DNA of 64,000 bases, from assembly GCA_949130495.1 (NCBI GenBank), contig OX422216.1, positions 360,926,605 to 360,990,604 on the forward strand, given 5' to 3'. The position numbers were made by a program, and so were the translations under genes. Shown here piece by piece: positions 24,216-36,290 of the stretch. The notes beneath the pieces were generated by a model. It did not search any database and was not told where the DNA came from. It was given only the letters and a program-made list of their open reading frames with translations. The stretch comes from Sambucus nigra. Taxonomy: Eukaryota > Streptophyta > Magnoliopsida > Dipsacales > Adoxaceae. Within the stretch, counting starts at the first letter, position 1. Every line of letters begins with the position of its first letter.

Positions 24216-26720
24216 TCAAAGTTGTGAGTTGTTTGTTCCTATTCTAATTTCCACCCAAGTTGATTCTCGTCCTTTGATGTTAAGATGGTTGTATAGATTA
24301 ACCGAGGATTTTCCCAGCCTCGGAGAGAAGCACTTTGAATAAATTAGGAGAATAGAATCTGAGAAAGATGATAATCGTAAGGTTAAGGCCTTTCCCATTT
24401 GTCCAATCTATCCACCTCCCCTAGTTGTCATATACCCCAAAGTTACTAAACCTTGTGATTTAATATCTAAGTCTTCCTCATCAGCTGACGACCCTATGTC
24501 AACCTCTCAACTAGCCAAGAGTGTTGATTCGTATGAGGAAGCCATGGACTGTGGTTAATCCCATGTTAAAGGATCCGATCTGGATGAGGCTTCTTTGCGC
24601 GTATCGTCCTCTAAAAGAGGCAAGATATCTACTCAATATGACTCTGTTTAGATTCTTGAACCTAATATGGTAATTCCATCTCCCCTAGATGCAATTCCTC
24701 TCTCACTGCAACTGGATCCGAGTTTTCACAGAGGTTACCTAGTGATGACCCAAACAATCCACAGGCTGAGGTTACAGAAAGCAGTAGTGAGGAAAGTGAT
24801 ATGGCTACATCTGTTGCTAAGGAATACGAGAGTATTGTGTCGAAAGTCGATCTCTTGATCTGGAGGCATCTATATGGCATATATCCTTCCATTTCTATAA
24901 GAAAGCATCTCAATGAAGAAAGACCCTTTCATAGACAAGAGGGAGAAGTCTATGTCTACGAGCAGATGTTTAAGCTATTATTTCTCCTGTCCATTCTCCC
25001 TACAATCCCAGCCATTCTAGGTCATCTAAAACATGCCCCTTCTCATCTTTCTCTGAATTCCTGGAGAGTTATCCTTAGCTATATTGTCATTTGGAAAACA
25101 ATCCATCAAACTGACCTTTGAGTTATAATATTTATTTCTTGTTACACACCTTAGTCCCCAAATACCCAAATTGGTTACTACCACCTCGTAGACAACAAGT
25201 CCGATAAGAAGATTTTATTAGTCACCTAAACTGCAAACCATAATTGGAAACCCCGTTACTTCTTTATCTCTGGGGCTTGGGAGTTTGGTTCAAACCAAGC
25301 ATGTGGGACCTCTATGCCCAGGACCCCTCTAAAGTGGGGAAAAGTTTATGCATCGGCAAAACTCGATTTGGGGTTGAACCTTGTGGCCTTTAAAAAGGTT
25401 AAAAATCTTCATGCACAAGGTGATAAATGTCATCTCGTGAAGTTTGAACATCTAATGACTCCGTATTATTTACCTCAGATAGGTTTGGGGTTGTCCCCCT
25501 TGCCGAGCTATGTAAGTATTTAACTTTGCTAATTGTTGTCTCGTACTTCATATTTGCTAATAATTAATCTCTGAGGTTTATATTTTATAGGTCTTACTGA
25601 AGGCGTATTAAACGAGATTTGGAACATGGTAGCCCCCAATTTTAGCAAACTTACCAACAAACATGGATAAAGAACTAAACCCCCTGTTTCTTAGACAAAG
25701 AAGTCTACTTCTGGCTGCCCCATCTGAGATAACAATGTAAGGAAAAAAAGAAAAAGACGAGATGATGAAACCATAACAAATCGTCCCCCAAAGCAAAATC
25801 ATCATACTAAGGTCATCCCGATCTCATTCTATGACGCACTGGCTGCTCGGCTTTCATAGTTGAAAATCATTGATGAGAGTGTGTTCGACTATGGAAAATA
25901 AGCCATAGATGGTATCGACTCTCTTATCTCTGAGGCTTACAAATGATTCCTCCGATCAATGGATATCTCTCTCTTGACTGAATTTTCCCCTCATAGGATT
26001 ATTCAGGTAGTTTTCAAAATCTTTCTTAATATAATCTCTTCCTTACATACATCTCATACTGACATGTCTCCCCACTATTTTATAGGGAACAGTATCTTTG
26101 TATCACATGGGAGATTGGATTAGCAAGAAGCCTCCCTTGATTCAAAAAGGGAGGGAGGCCATCACAATAGAGAAAAATTTGAGAAAGGAGTAGCAGAATG
26201 CAAAGACGGTCTTGAAAGAGGCAACAAACTAAGTCTCAAATCTGAAGACTGTTCATGAAAAAGCCCTAAAGACCTTGGCAGATAACATGAAGGTCGAGAT
26301 TGATGTGGCTGTTGAGGCTTCCTTAGATAAGGCTAAAGCGCTAGCCTTGGACGAATTCAGGGAGTCTGAGGAATTTGGAGAATATGCCTTTGAGTATTTG
26401 GGAAGATGCATCAAGAAATTCGGCCGATGGGCTACCATTAAATACACGAAGGTTGGTAGTCTATCACCTGATTACTTCATTATCCTTGACTTCAATGATA
26501 CACAACTCCAAACTGCCTTGGCCGACGTTGAGAATCCTTTTGACCCTATAGAGAACAACCCTCTTGAGTTTATGGAGACTAACAAGAACAAGACTTATTT
26601 AGGCCTTAATGATGACGGGGCTGAGATCATAAATGTTGGGTTTATGGGGAAAATCAGGCAGGTGGTGATAGGTTGGCCCTGGCTGGGGACGATGGCAGTC
26701 TGCAAGTTTTGTCTCTCGTA
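24216..26720 (+). pseudogene. aORF3 of TE-D: Transposase_28-like passenger gene, broken
   Basis: Plus-strand gene convergent with the minus-strand pol of TE-D. The segment 24,801-25,121 reads VYVEQ-type start (EVYVYEQMFKLLFLLSIL), then HAPSHLSLNSWRVILSYIVI, the layout of Transposase_28 (putative gypsy-type transposon) proteins. The C-terminal half (26,275-26,721) is helical and charged, with ALALDEFRESEEF and SLSPDYF. A GT-AG intron of 79 bp (25,512-25,590, donor GTAAGTATTT) lies where TE-C has a 76-bp intron. Stops interrupt the middle. Known: such antisense genes occur in Tat-lineage elements; their role is not established. Confidence 0.65.
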
Positions 26721-27479
26721 GTTTTCTTATTTTTTCTTCTTTGTAATGATAGTCGGACTTTTCCTAGACTTGTACTACTGTAATCTCATTTTTCTTGATG
26801 AATGAATTTTTAATTTCTATTAATGTTATGCTTGCTCTGCCCTTTTTATTAATAGCGTTATTTTAATTGACACAAGCCTTGTCTCTTCTTTCACAAACTT
26901 AATTATGTCTAATGGATATGAATTTATATTTGAATGCACCGCTCTTGTCGTTTTGAGAGTGTATGGAGAGTGTTGTCTCGTCCATGAACCATCATCTCGA
27001 TCGAGAGAGAATAACCACCAAATTAAGGATGTTTATTCAATGAACCACACCTAAGTGATATTTTAATTTGAATTCACCAAATTATGGTGTTTAATCATAA
27101 GTACCCTCTCGTCATTTTGAGAGTGTCATCTCGTCCATGCACTATCATCTCGGCCGACAGAGCATAACTACCAAATTAATGATGTTCAGTAATAAATCCC
27201 CCTCGATGTTATTGTGAGTCCATAAATGAGGTCAACCCTATTTTGGTTGTCGTATCACGGAGAGTAACTTAAGGCTACTCCACAACAAATGATGTTTTAT
27301 AGCTTAAGATGAGTTGATATAAGCAATAAAAAGTATTCAAACAGATATTCAATGTATGAGAGAACACTTGAGATTTCTATTGAATTTTTTTCATATTTCA
27401 TTCATCATATGAACCTCCTATAAATGTATAACGATCGAAGGAAATGAAATAGGAAAAACTGAAATCTTACTGGTAATAC
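26721..27479. other. 3' ends of aORF3 and pol with degenerate repeats
   Basis: After the aORF3 stop is an AT-rich 3' region. From about 26,928 to 27,215 are two to three degenerate repeats containing ACCAAATTAATGATGTT. That core is the reverse complement of the repeat unit in TE-C at 53,398-53,945, so both elements inherited it. No gene. Confidence 0.6.
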
Positions 27480-28520
27480 TTTTTCAGGTGGTCGGTGTGC
27501 CATGGGTTGGAGAATGGCTCTCCTTCCATATTTTCCAATCAATACATCCCTGGCACAACCTCTTCAATCACTATATATGGTCCATGCGAATTTGGATGAA
27601 GTCTGTTAGGATTCTTCCATGTCTTCTTCAACACCAGGTCTCCTACCTTCAGTAGGCATGCCTTTACTCTCTTATTATAGAACTTCACTGTCCTTTACAG
27701 ATAGGTAGCTTGCCTGACCTCAACATATTGTCTCCTTTCTTTTACAAGGTCTAAATCAAGTCTTCATTGAGAAACATTTTCTTCTGGGTCATAGATCTGA
27801 ACCCTATGGGTAGGGAGACTTACCTCTATTGGCACTACTTCCTCTGAACCATAAACAAACATAAATGGATTTTCCCCGGTAGGAGTCGTCTCCATCGTCC
27901 TGTAAGCCTAGAGGGCATCATATACTTCTTCAACCCACCCACCTTTGGCATCTACCAATCTCTTCTTCATCCCATCAAGGATCGTCCAATTTGTTACTCA
28001 TGTCTATCCATTGGCCTGGGGTCGGCCAGGAGCAGAAAAGAACTGCTTGATGCCGACTCGTTCATAATATTTTCTCTAGGGAGACGTTTTTAAACTATGT
28101 TCCATTATAAAAAATTATAGTATTGGGTAGGTCGTACCTAAAAACGATATTTTTCCAAATAAACTAGAAAACTTTCTTCTCTATGATTGAAATTATCGGC
28201 TTGGACTCTACCCACTTTGAAAAATAATGGATTGCCACAATTAATTAATGATAGTTTTCCATAGATCTTGGTAGTGGTCCAACCAGGTCAATCCCCCAAA
28301 CTGCAAAAGGCCTAGGAGATGTAATAGAATTAAGAGGTTTATGAAGTTGATGAGGTATGGCGACAAACCTCTGGAACTTTTCATATTTCTTGATGTATGT
28401 AGCTCCATCTTTGGCAAATGTTGGCCACCAATACCCCTATGTATTGATCCTCATAGCCAATGGTCATCCTCCAATGTGGATGGACCATGACCCTTAATGC
28501 ACATCTTTTAAAATATACTC
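27480..28520 (-). pseudogene. TE-D integrase, heavily degraded
   Basis: Minus-strand counterpart of the TE-C integrase (52,350-53,300). The C-terminal end begins next to 27,480 with the complement of a NPWNANHLKKY-like motif. Stops are dense and no long frame remains. Identification is by position and short matches to TE-C. Confidence 0.6.
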
Positions 28521-29340
28521 TACCACAGATGGATGTACACATCTGAGGAGAGGAAGTAGGAATCCTTTCTTGTATAAGATGTCTACTATGAGGGAGAAAT
28601 TGGAAGCTTTGTACCTCAATTTCTCTTTCTCATCATTGGAATCGGGTAGCTCCTCATCTCTAATGTAGTAGAGGATAGGATCCATCCATGAAGCTCCTAT
28701 ACTCATACTGAAAAAAATCGGTATTCTCTTCTCCTTTGGCATTCGGACGATGAATAATCTCTATCGGGATTATTCTTCTAATTTCAATTCTGGTGGCCGA
28801 GGGTAACCTTGCCAGAGCATCGGCTAGGCCATTGTATAGTTGAGGTATCCTCTTCAATTTTACATTAGTGAAATGCTTCAACGATGTCTTAACCTTTCCC
28901 AAGTACTTTTCCATTCTATCATCTTTAGCCTTGTATGCCCCTAAGATTTGATTGATAACCAACACGGAATGACTATGAAGAAGGAGTTGCCTAACATTCA
29001 GTGCCCGGACAAGGGAGAGACCTGTTACGAGAGCCTCATACTGAGATTTGAAGTTAAATCTCACTGCGTACTCAATATGGGTCCCATCTGGATCTGACAC
29101 TATCAATCTTGTCCCGTTTCCATTCTTATATGAAGACCCATCAATAAAGAGGCTCCACAGAGTACTGTTTAGTGAAAAACTACCCTCTTCTAGGGCTCCA
29201 TTCTTGAAAATATACCTTTCCTCCTCATTCTCAAACACTTTGTTTCTTACTAAACTCACCTTCGTTTCGGTCAAAAGAGGACATAGTATGTTTTCTTGCT
29301 CACAAGCTGTAAAATCAACATCTTTAATATCATCCATGTT
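28521..29340 (-). pseudogene. TE-D second RNase H (aRH) and integrase start
   Basis: Longest open piece of TE-D (29,337-28,660; 225 codons). LWSLFIDGSSYKNGNGTRL carries the first catalytic Asp and SQYEALVTGLSLVRAL the Glu region. The usual HSDS motif reads LHSHSVLVINQI, so the third acidic residue is His. LADALARLPS closes the domain. Second RNase H before integrase supports the Tat lineage. Probably inactive because of the Asp-to-His change. Confidence 0.75.
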
Positions 29341-30720
29341 CTAAGTGAACTCTATCACAAAGTTAGCTAGGGCTTTCCCTTTAATAACTATTCTCGTCTG
29401 GTAAATTATGTTGAACTTTCCTAATTTGATTTCCCAAGCCAATCGTCTTACTGATTTCTAGGCCTTGTGAATTACCTGTCTGAGGGGTGAGTCTGTAAGG
29501 ACCACCATGGTATGTGCCTGGAAATAGGGCTTCATCTTCCTTGAGTCATGGATCAATGAATAGGCTAAGTTCTCCATTTTAGGGTACCTCGGCTCAGCCC
29601 TTTGGAGTTCCTAACTATTAAAATACACTAGTTTTTGAACTACATCCTCTTTTATTAAAATTGTATCATTAATGACCAATTATGATACGTCTAGATAAAG
29701 ATACAGTTTCTCCCCTTGGACTGGTCTAGATAATAAGAGTGTAGAGCCAAGATAGGATTTCAAATCCTTAAAAACTCTGCCATACGAATTTTTCCATTCA
29801 AAATCTTTTCTCATACTGTAATGAATGAAAGGAATTTATCAAGGGCTCTAGACACAAACCTGTTTAATGTTTCCACTCTTTCCGTCAGTCTTTGCACATA
29901 CTTTATCATCATAGGAGTCTTCATCTCCAAGAAGTCCTTGATCTTATCAGGGTTGGCTTAAATTCCCCCCTGATTCGTAATGAATCCAAACAACTTGCTT
30001 GCTCCTACATCAAAGACACATTTGGTGGAGTTAGGTTTCATCTTGTACTTATCCATTATGTCAAAAGTGTGTGAAAGGCCGGCCACATGTGTGTCGTCCT
30101 TGAGGCTCTTCGTCAACATGTCATCGACGTACACTTACATTGTCTTCCCGATTTGGTCCTCAAACATTTTATAGACTATCCTCTGATATGTTTCCCCATC
30201 ATTATTCAACCCAAAGGGCATGACCTTGTAGTAGTAGGTCCCGTTATCGATTATAAAAGTTTTCTTCTCTTTATCAGCGGGGTCCATGAATATTTGGTTG
30301 TATCCCGAGAAGGCATCTATGAATCTCACTAATTCATGGACGACTATAGTGTCTACCATCTAATCAATCCTCGGTAATGGGAAACTATCTTTTGAGCATG
30401 ATTTTATTCAGATTCGTGAATTCAACACACATCCTCCACTTGCCATTCGCTTTGGGAACGATGACATCATTGGTTAACCACTCTGGGTACATGACCTCTC
30501 TAATGAATTCTACCTTATCTAACCTTTTCACCTTTTCATGGATGACATCATATTTCTCTCATGAGTAGACTCTTCTTCTCTCTCAGATCGGCCTGGCATC
30601 TTCGGCCACATTGAGCTTATGACACATAACTTTTGGGTCAATGTCGGGCATATCTTTGTGGCTACAAGAAAAGGTGCTATGTCTCTCCCTTAACAGTTTA
30701 ATTAGCTTTTACTTGACCCA
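29341..30720 (-). pseudogene. TE-D reverse transcriptase and first RNase H, degraded
   Basis: RT core at 30,359-30,135 reads VRFIDAFSGYNQIFMDPADK (catalytic Asp in FIDAFSGYNQ) and YYYKVMPFGLNN. After a stop comes the YVDD box near 30,130. Upstream, KANGKWRMCVEFTNLNK lies near 30,430. RNase H1 follows to about 29,341 with many stops. The wording (DATAGHELxxFMDAFSGYNQ type) fits the Retand-like branch of Tat, distinct from TE-A and TE-B. Confidence 0.75.
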
Positions 30721-31439
30721 TTTCTTTAGGTCTTTGCCAACTTGGATGGTTTTTTTCGGCTTGTCCTCATTAAGGGGGATGGATTATACCTCTTTCACGA
30801 CTTCCCCTTTCTTTAATTTCATCTCGTCTCTGGGGTTTAACTTATCAATGTTTTATGTTGTAATGGATTTCTTATAAGCTTCCCGCCCTTCATCCGAGTT
30901 AATATAGCACTCTCGTGACGACATTTGATTACTTTGAACTTTCCGTACCCCATATGGGGTCAGGAATTTTATCATTTGGTGTACAGTGGAAGGAACAACC
31001 TCAAACTCCTTGAGGTTTATTCTTCCCATTATAATATTATCGACAGAATGCACACTCTCGTCCATCACAAAAAAGTTAACCTCCTTTGTGAGCCTCTTCG
31101 ACCAAATATCTCCCATTTTGACATCCATCTCATACATCCTGAGATACTGGACTTTCTCACCATTGAACCCTATCAAAGGGTGATGATAAGGTGTAAGCCT
31201 CTTCATGCTGAGTGTTAGGCCCTTAAAGTAAGGCTAGAACATGACGTCAACTGAACTTCCCCCATCGACCAGTATTCTCGGTACATATAACCTATCTACC
31301 TTAGTTATGATCACTAGAGGGTCATCCTGGAGAGCTAGGATTACTTTAAAGTATAGTCTCTAGAAGCCCACAGTCAAAGTGTCCATGTCAACTTTCTTCC
31401 TTTTTTCGACTTTTCACTCATGAAGGTTACACTAATAAG
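30721..31439 (-). pseudogene. TE-D aspartic protease and linker, degraded
   Basis: Near 31,260 the minus strand encodes RILVDGGSSVDVMF, an intact D-G-[GE]-S-S retropepsin active site. The following piece (31,206-30,853) reads MKRLTPYHHPLIGFNGEKV and FFVMDESVHSVDNIIMGR, the protease C-terminal part with the N-x-I[ILM]GR signature. A stop separates the two. Confidence 0.75.
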
Positions 31440-32800
31440 TTATACCTTAGTAATGGCTTTAACCTTAGCAACATGTGCTTTTTTATCTTCCACCTCTGTA
31501 CATCCCCCTATGAGACCTCCACATATCATTTTTACATCAAACGAGATTATGTTGAGGTGACCTTTAAGATTGTCATCCTTAAGTGGAAGGGTTGGGTCAT
31601 CATCATCATCATCATCATCATCTTCTGAGGCATCATCCTTCTTGCTTGGGCATTCTTCCTTGCAGTAACTGACCCTTACTTTCCTTGGGTCTTCTCGACC
31701 TCCCCTTGGATTTCCACAGCGCACATAATTTCTTAGTTTTCCAGCATTTGTCATCTTCTCTATTTCATCCTTGAGCTTGAAGCATTTTTCACTCAAGTTC
31801 CCATCATCCTAGTGGAACTCATCATTCTTGATCTCATTTAAGATATACCCATAGCTGACCATTAGGGGAGTGTAGTCTGCAAACTTATCGTCTACCGGCC
31901 TCTTTTTTACAAATTTAATATTTTTATGGAACCTGCCCCCACTACTCATCCCTTTTTCATCCTCATACCTCGCTACCATAGATTCTTTGGTGTTCATGGC
32001 CTTGTTGGCCATTGCAAATAGCTTGACCATGGACTTAGGTGGGTCCTCAACAAGCTTCCAGAGTAATTTCTCTATACATAGACCTCCTATTAGTGCTTTC
32101 ATCCCAATGATTTATTCATGGTCCTCCACTTCTAACATTTACTTGTTAAACCTTGAAATGTATTCCTTAAGACTCTTATTCTTTCCCTGCTTTACATACA
32201 ACAGGTGAGTCCTCTTCTTTTGGGGCCTCACCCTAATGCATAAGTTATGTATAGACCTCTCTGAGAGTTTCTTGAAGTCTTAATTGAACCATTTGGTAGT
32301 GAAATGAACCATACATGAGACACTCCGGTCAAAGTGCTTAAAAATCCATAACACCTCATCTCATCTTGACTGGTTCATCACGACGTGATGAACCAGATTA
32401 GTTCTCCCATCATACTTGGGAGTGGTCATTAGTGACTTGAACTTGGTCGGGGTCAAAAAATTGATAATCTTAGACATGAAGGGAGAGCCTTATAAATATC
32501 CCATCTGTAAGGGATCTCAACGTTTGAGGATGTCTCCAATATTGTCTTCCAACCTCTGGATTGAGTCATTCCTGGGTCTCTCGACTGCTGCTATAACATC
32601 TACCTAGATGACATTATCTCCTCCCACCTCGGTCGTCTGAACAAAAGGTTCCCTTGCCACAGACCTCTGTCGGTTGTTTACTTCACCCAACCCCTCTTCT
32701 AGATCACACTGACGTCGGCATCCTCCTCCTTCTCTTTTAGAGCCGACAATGGTCTTTTGACCTCGATAGTCGATCTTTAAGATCACTCATTGGGCCGAGC
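31440..32800 (-). pseudogene. TE-D Gag, degraded
   Basis: Minus-strand Gag with readable pieces at 32,786-32,604 (NNRQRSVAREPFVQTTEVGG), 32,102-31,809 (LLWKLVEDPPKSMVKLF, LNEIKND) and 31,796-31,440 (KCFKLKDEIEKMTNAGKLR, then a poly-Asp run). The same landmarks occur in TE-C Gag (LWKLVEDPPQSMVELL, LNEIKSDRS). Several stops and frame changes. The zinc-knuckle region is partly lost. Confidence 0.7.
31596..31622. repeat. (CAT)n trinucleotide run inside gag
   Basis: Nine units of CAT on the plus strand, coding nine Asp (GAT) on the minus strand. TE-C has no such run at the matching place (near 49,260), so the run expanded in TE-D. Confidence 0.85.
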
Positions 32801-32915
32801 CTTTCAATGGCTGACCATCTGATCAACTGATCAAAAGTTGAGCCCCTTGGTTTATCTTCATGACAAGGCCTCCTTCTCTGTCCTCAACTATCTTGGATTG
32901 GGTATACAGTGTTTC
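32801..32915 (-). other. TE-D leader fragment
   Basis: Non-coding stretch upstream of TE-D gag. It ends where the TE-C LTR begins. No primer-binding site is visible, so the leader is incomplete; the remaining part and the R-U5 of the TE-D 5' LTR are not found in the window. Confidence 0.5.
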
Positions 32916-32920
32916 ATGAT
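32916..32920. repeat. candidate left target duplicate ATGAT of TE-C
   Basis: Five bases directly before the TE-C LTR start at 32,921. The right partner cannot be verified because the TE-C 3' LTR is truncated; an ATGAT at 57,584-57,588 also occurs in the TE-D LTR itself and is not proof. Confidence 0.3.
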
Positions 32921-33130
32921 TGATATTCCCAAAGTGTACCTTCCTACTCAGAGACATCAACCTCAGCATGGCTCACAGCCGAGGTGGTAGAAGCTCATAA
33001 TATCTGTCCATAAAGCCTTATAGGCTCAGTCATCAAGCATTATGACAACATCGACCCTAACAGGCTCAATCATCAAGCATCATGACAATATCGTTCCTGG
33101 CCGATGTTCCAAGTATCTAGCCTCGGTTGG
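32921..33130 (+). mobile_element. TE-C 5' LTR fragment (first about 210 bp)
   Basis: Starts TGATATTCCCAAAGTGTACC and matches 57,177-57,440, which starts TGATATGCCCAAAGTGTACC directly after the TE-C polypurine tract. It carries the repeated AACCTCGGC/GCCGAGG elements. An internal deletion of about 110 bp relative to the 3' copy is visible. It ends abruptly near 33,130, where TE-B gag sequence begins with only a TGG overlap. Confidence 0.7.
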
Positions 33131-34600
33131 AGGGAAAAAACGGCTACCATGACCAATCGGCCGTCTGAAGAAGAACAAGTCAGCATAGTGAAGAAGAATT
33201 TCTTGCCCCATGTTCCAGCAACAATGGAGGACAGTACTACCCCAATTTTTGAGCTCTCAGAGGGTCTTGCTAAAACAAAATTTGAACCGAAGAAGGTGTA
33301 CGGACAGTTCACCCCCAAAAAATATGACAAGCCTGTCAGTGCCGCAGTCTCAACCATCAACAACATCTCTCAATCAACCACATCGTGGGCACCAAAAAGC
33401 CGCCATACTCCCGTCCGAAGGGAATACACTGAGCTCCATGCTCCCCTATCCAAAGTTTACCAAGCCCTGTTAAGCCGAAACCTTATAAAGCCCCTGGATC
33501 CACGTCTATTACCCAATCCACTTCCCAGAAATTTTAAGACTGATGCTCATTGCGCCTTTCACCAAACAGCTGGCCATACCACCGACCAATGCTTCCACCT
33601 TCGATACATAATCCAAGATCTCATTGACCGGGGTACCATCGCCCCACTAGCCAATCCTAAACCAAACACTACTCATAACCCACTCCCAAATCATACCAAT
33701 GCCATGTTCTTGGAAGGAAACCCAGATTTCGATCCATCAACTCAAATCACACCCTTATACCCACATAAACCCCTCCAACTTTGCCCATATTTCCTCCTAC
33801 ACCCTGCTAGCCCCGCTGATCAGGCTTTGTCACTCCTTACCAGAGCGTGCATTACTGTACGGACCTGTTCTGAAAGTGGAGGTATGGAATTGCCAGAGGT
33901 GTTAAACCAACTCAAAGAGTTCGGGCTGAAATTGCCCTCACAGATGATTATCGACTGCCAAAGGTTCAGTACGTTGTTTTTGGAAGCATGGAAATGGGCC
34001 CGAGAATCAGATAGGTGGATGGTACCAACCGACGAAATATACTTAGATGATGTTGTCCGGATCATGACGAAAGCATTCAGGAAAACCAACAACATTTGCA
34101 GTATCACCGAGTTACTTGACGCTTTGAAGCTGCAAGGGCACCTGGTCCCTTCATCCTTACACATCCCCACAGAATGGGAAGACCTATATGAAGAAGCCGT
34201 TGAAGTTATGGAATGCATTGACTTCATAAGGGAAAATAGAATTGTTGACACCGGACGGGGGGAAGAATTCGAAGTTTCAAATGGAGAACAAGCTTCAGGA
34301 GGAAATGGCCCAACAGCTGACTTATGTGGGATGATATCATTTGAGGAACTCCTCGGAGAAATAGATAAGGTGGCAGAACAACCTGAGATTGATGAGGAAA
34401 CTAAATTTAAGTTTTTCCCTTCTTCAATAAATCACATGACCAGATCTGGGAGACATTACCAAATTCCAAACTCGCTACCAACCAATGATAAGGGGAAGGG
34501 TGATGAAAACCTTCCTATGCCAGAAATGACCCTCGAGGAGAGAAAGATCCTCGATCAATTGAAAAAACTCAAGCTAACATCACTCTATGGGGGTTTTTCA
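33131..34600 (+). pseudogene. TE-B Gag, 5'-truncated
   Basis: Long open frame (33,104-34,621), but its first codons come from the TE-C LTR fragment. True TE-B Gag sequence starts near MTNRPSEEEQVSIVKK (33,149), which lies well inside Gag in TE-A. It contains a zinc-knuckle-like CAFHQTAGHTTDQC (C-x2-H-x4-H-x4-C, near 33,550) and a C-terminal part ending KILDQLKK. A one-base deletion near 34,570 relative to TE-A shifts the frame just before the protease, so Gag and protease overlap out of frame. The N-terminal half of Gag is missing. Confidence 0.8.
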
Positions 34601-36290
34601 TGTCTTCCCAGCTACACATAAATGCTTTGATCAAATTGCTCACTGGACCCATAGTTCCTCCCTCTACCACACCAGAAGAAACGGTGAACCTGGTCGGATC
34701 CTTGACCTCTACCCGAATGCTGTCCTTTTCTGAAGAAGAAATCCCCAAAATTGGGCCAAATCACAATCATGCACTCAACATCTCCGTCGATGTTATAGGG
34801 AAGGTTGTAACACTCTCTCTCATTGACAACGGATCCGCTTCGAATGTCTGCCCGCTGAGAACCTTCAAATGTTTAGGTCTGAAAGAAAGTGACCTCGCTC
34901 CAACATCCGCTGCCATGCGTGCCTACGATAATACCCGCCGTGAGGTAATGGGATCCATAAAACTTGTAATAGGGGTTGAACCTGTAAACCCTGTCGTCGA
35001 ATTCCAAGTCATCGATATCCCGACCTGTTTTAACCTGTTGCTCAGACGACCCTGGCTCCACAATATAAAGGGTGTCTCTTCCTCGTTCCATCAGAAATTG
35101 AAGTTCTTTGCCGATGAGCGAGTCATCACCATCTTGGGTGACGACGGTAACGCCAAGGGTGCAAGCACCAGTAGTACAATTCTTGAGATACAGCACGGGT
35201 CAAATGATATGCTCCTATCAGGATTTCGGGTAGAACCATCCCTACTCCCATCAAGGGACGGTTTCATAGAAAAGGTTTGTCCAGAATACGACCCTAATGG
35301 CAATGTCAATGTGATTCAGATGTTCAGAAACATACACTTCATGCCCGGACTAGGGCTAGGACAAAGGCAGCAGGGGATACTTGAGCCCATCGAACTAAAG
35401 AAAGCTTTCCCTCTTTGCGGCTTGGGATATCAACCATTAGAACCAGAACTCAGAATGATCCGCCAGACTCGATCAAAGAGAGGGTTAGACTTCATCCGAA
35501 CTATCTCGGGAGATTCTTTAAATGGACGATTCATCAAGGAGGGTGAAGATTTCCCCTTTTACGGTTTTTCAGAACCGTGGTATGACCATACAGATAAGAA
35601 GATGCAGCCTAAAATGGAGATCTTCTTCGAAGATAGCTACCCATGGGCCGAAAGTTACCAATACCAGGTGCCACCGCTTATCAAAGATACTGAAGAAACT
35701 GAGGAAAGTGACTCCGAAGATTCCTTCAACCTGCAGACACTGGGGCTGACACTCTGCATGGTTCATTCAGGCACTACATCAAGGGACCCAATCCGTATGA
35801 TTAAAGTTGCTGATACACCTCTCCTCAACTGGCATGTTGCGCCTGTTCTTCCTCTTGAAATCTCCCTCAACCCCAATGTTTACCCTGTTTTATCTACTGT
35901 TGTCCATCCTTGCTCAAATGTAATCGAGACCTCTTTTGATGAGGTTCTCAATGCTATTTTTCCTATCAATGAAATAAATGAACATTTTGAGTATCTTGTT
36001 GTGCCTTACATTAATTGTGTGGATTTTAATCAAACTTTTGATGATGATGATTTTGCAAATGAACAATACTTAACTGATCTAAATAAGGTTAATAACAAAC
36101 AACATAACCGCGTTCAAGTTAATGAAGAAGAGACTGTTGTTATTAATCTCGATTCTAGTAGCCAACTGCGCGAGATTAGGATAGGGGCAACCCTTGACGA
36201 ACATGAGCGCGCACAACTCGAAGAATTGCTAAAGGAGTTCGTGGATGTCTTCGCATGGTCCTATGAGGACATGCCCGATATTGATCCCGA
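34601..36290 (+). pseudogene. TE-B aspartic protease and protease-RT linker
   Basis: Open frame 34,600-36,489. It begins SSQLHINALIKLLTG. The protease active site LIDNGSASNVCPL lies near 34,820 and keeps the catalytic Asp that TE-A has lost. VVEFQVIDIPTCFNLLLRRP closes the protease near 35,050. The linker holds a GLGLGQRQQG segment, an acidic run TEETEESDSEDSF (about 35,690) and DDDDFANEQYL near 36,050. The region is translatable here but cut off from Gag by the frameshift near 34,570. Confidence 0.85.

Noticed and set aside
26275..26721. Independent small host gene with charged helices
   Set aside because: It is the C-terminal part of aORF3; the homolog at 54,146-54,661 sits at the same place in TE-C.
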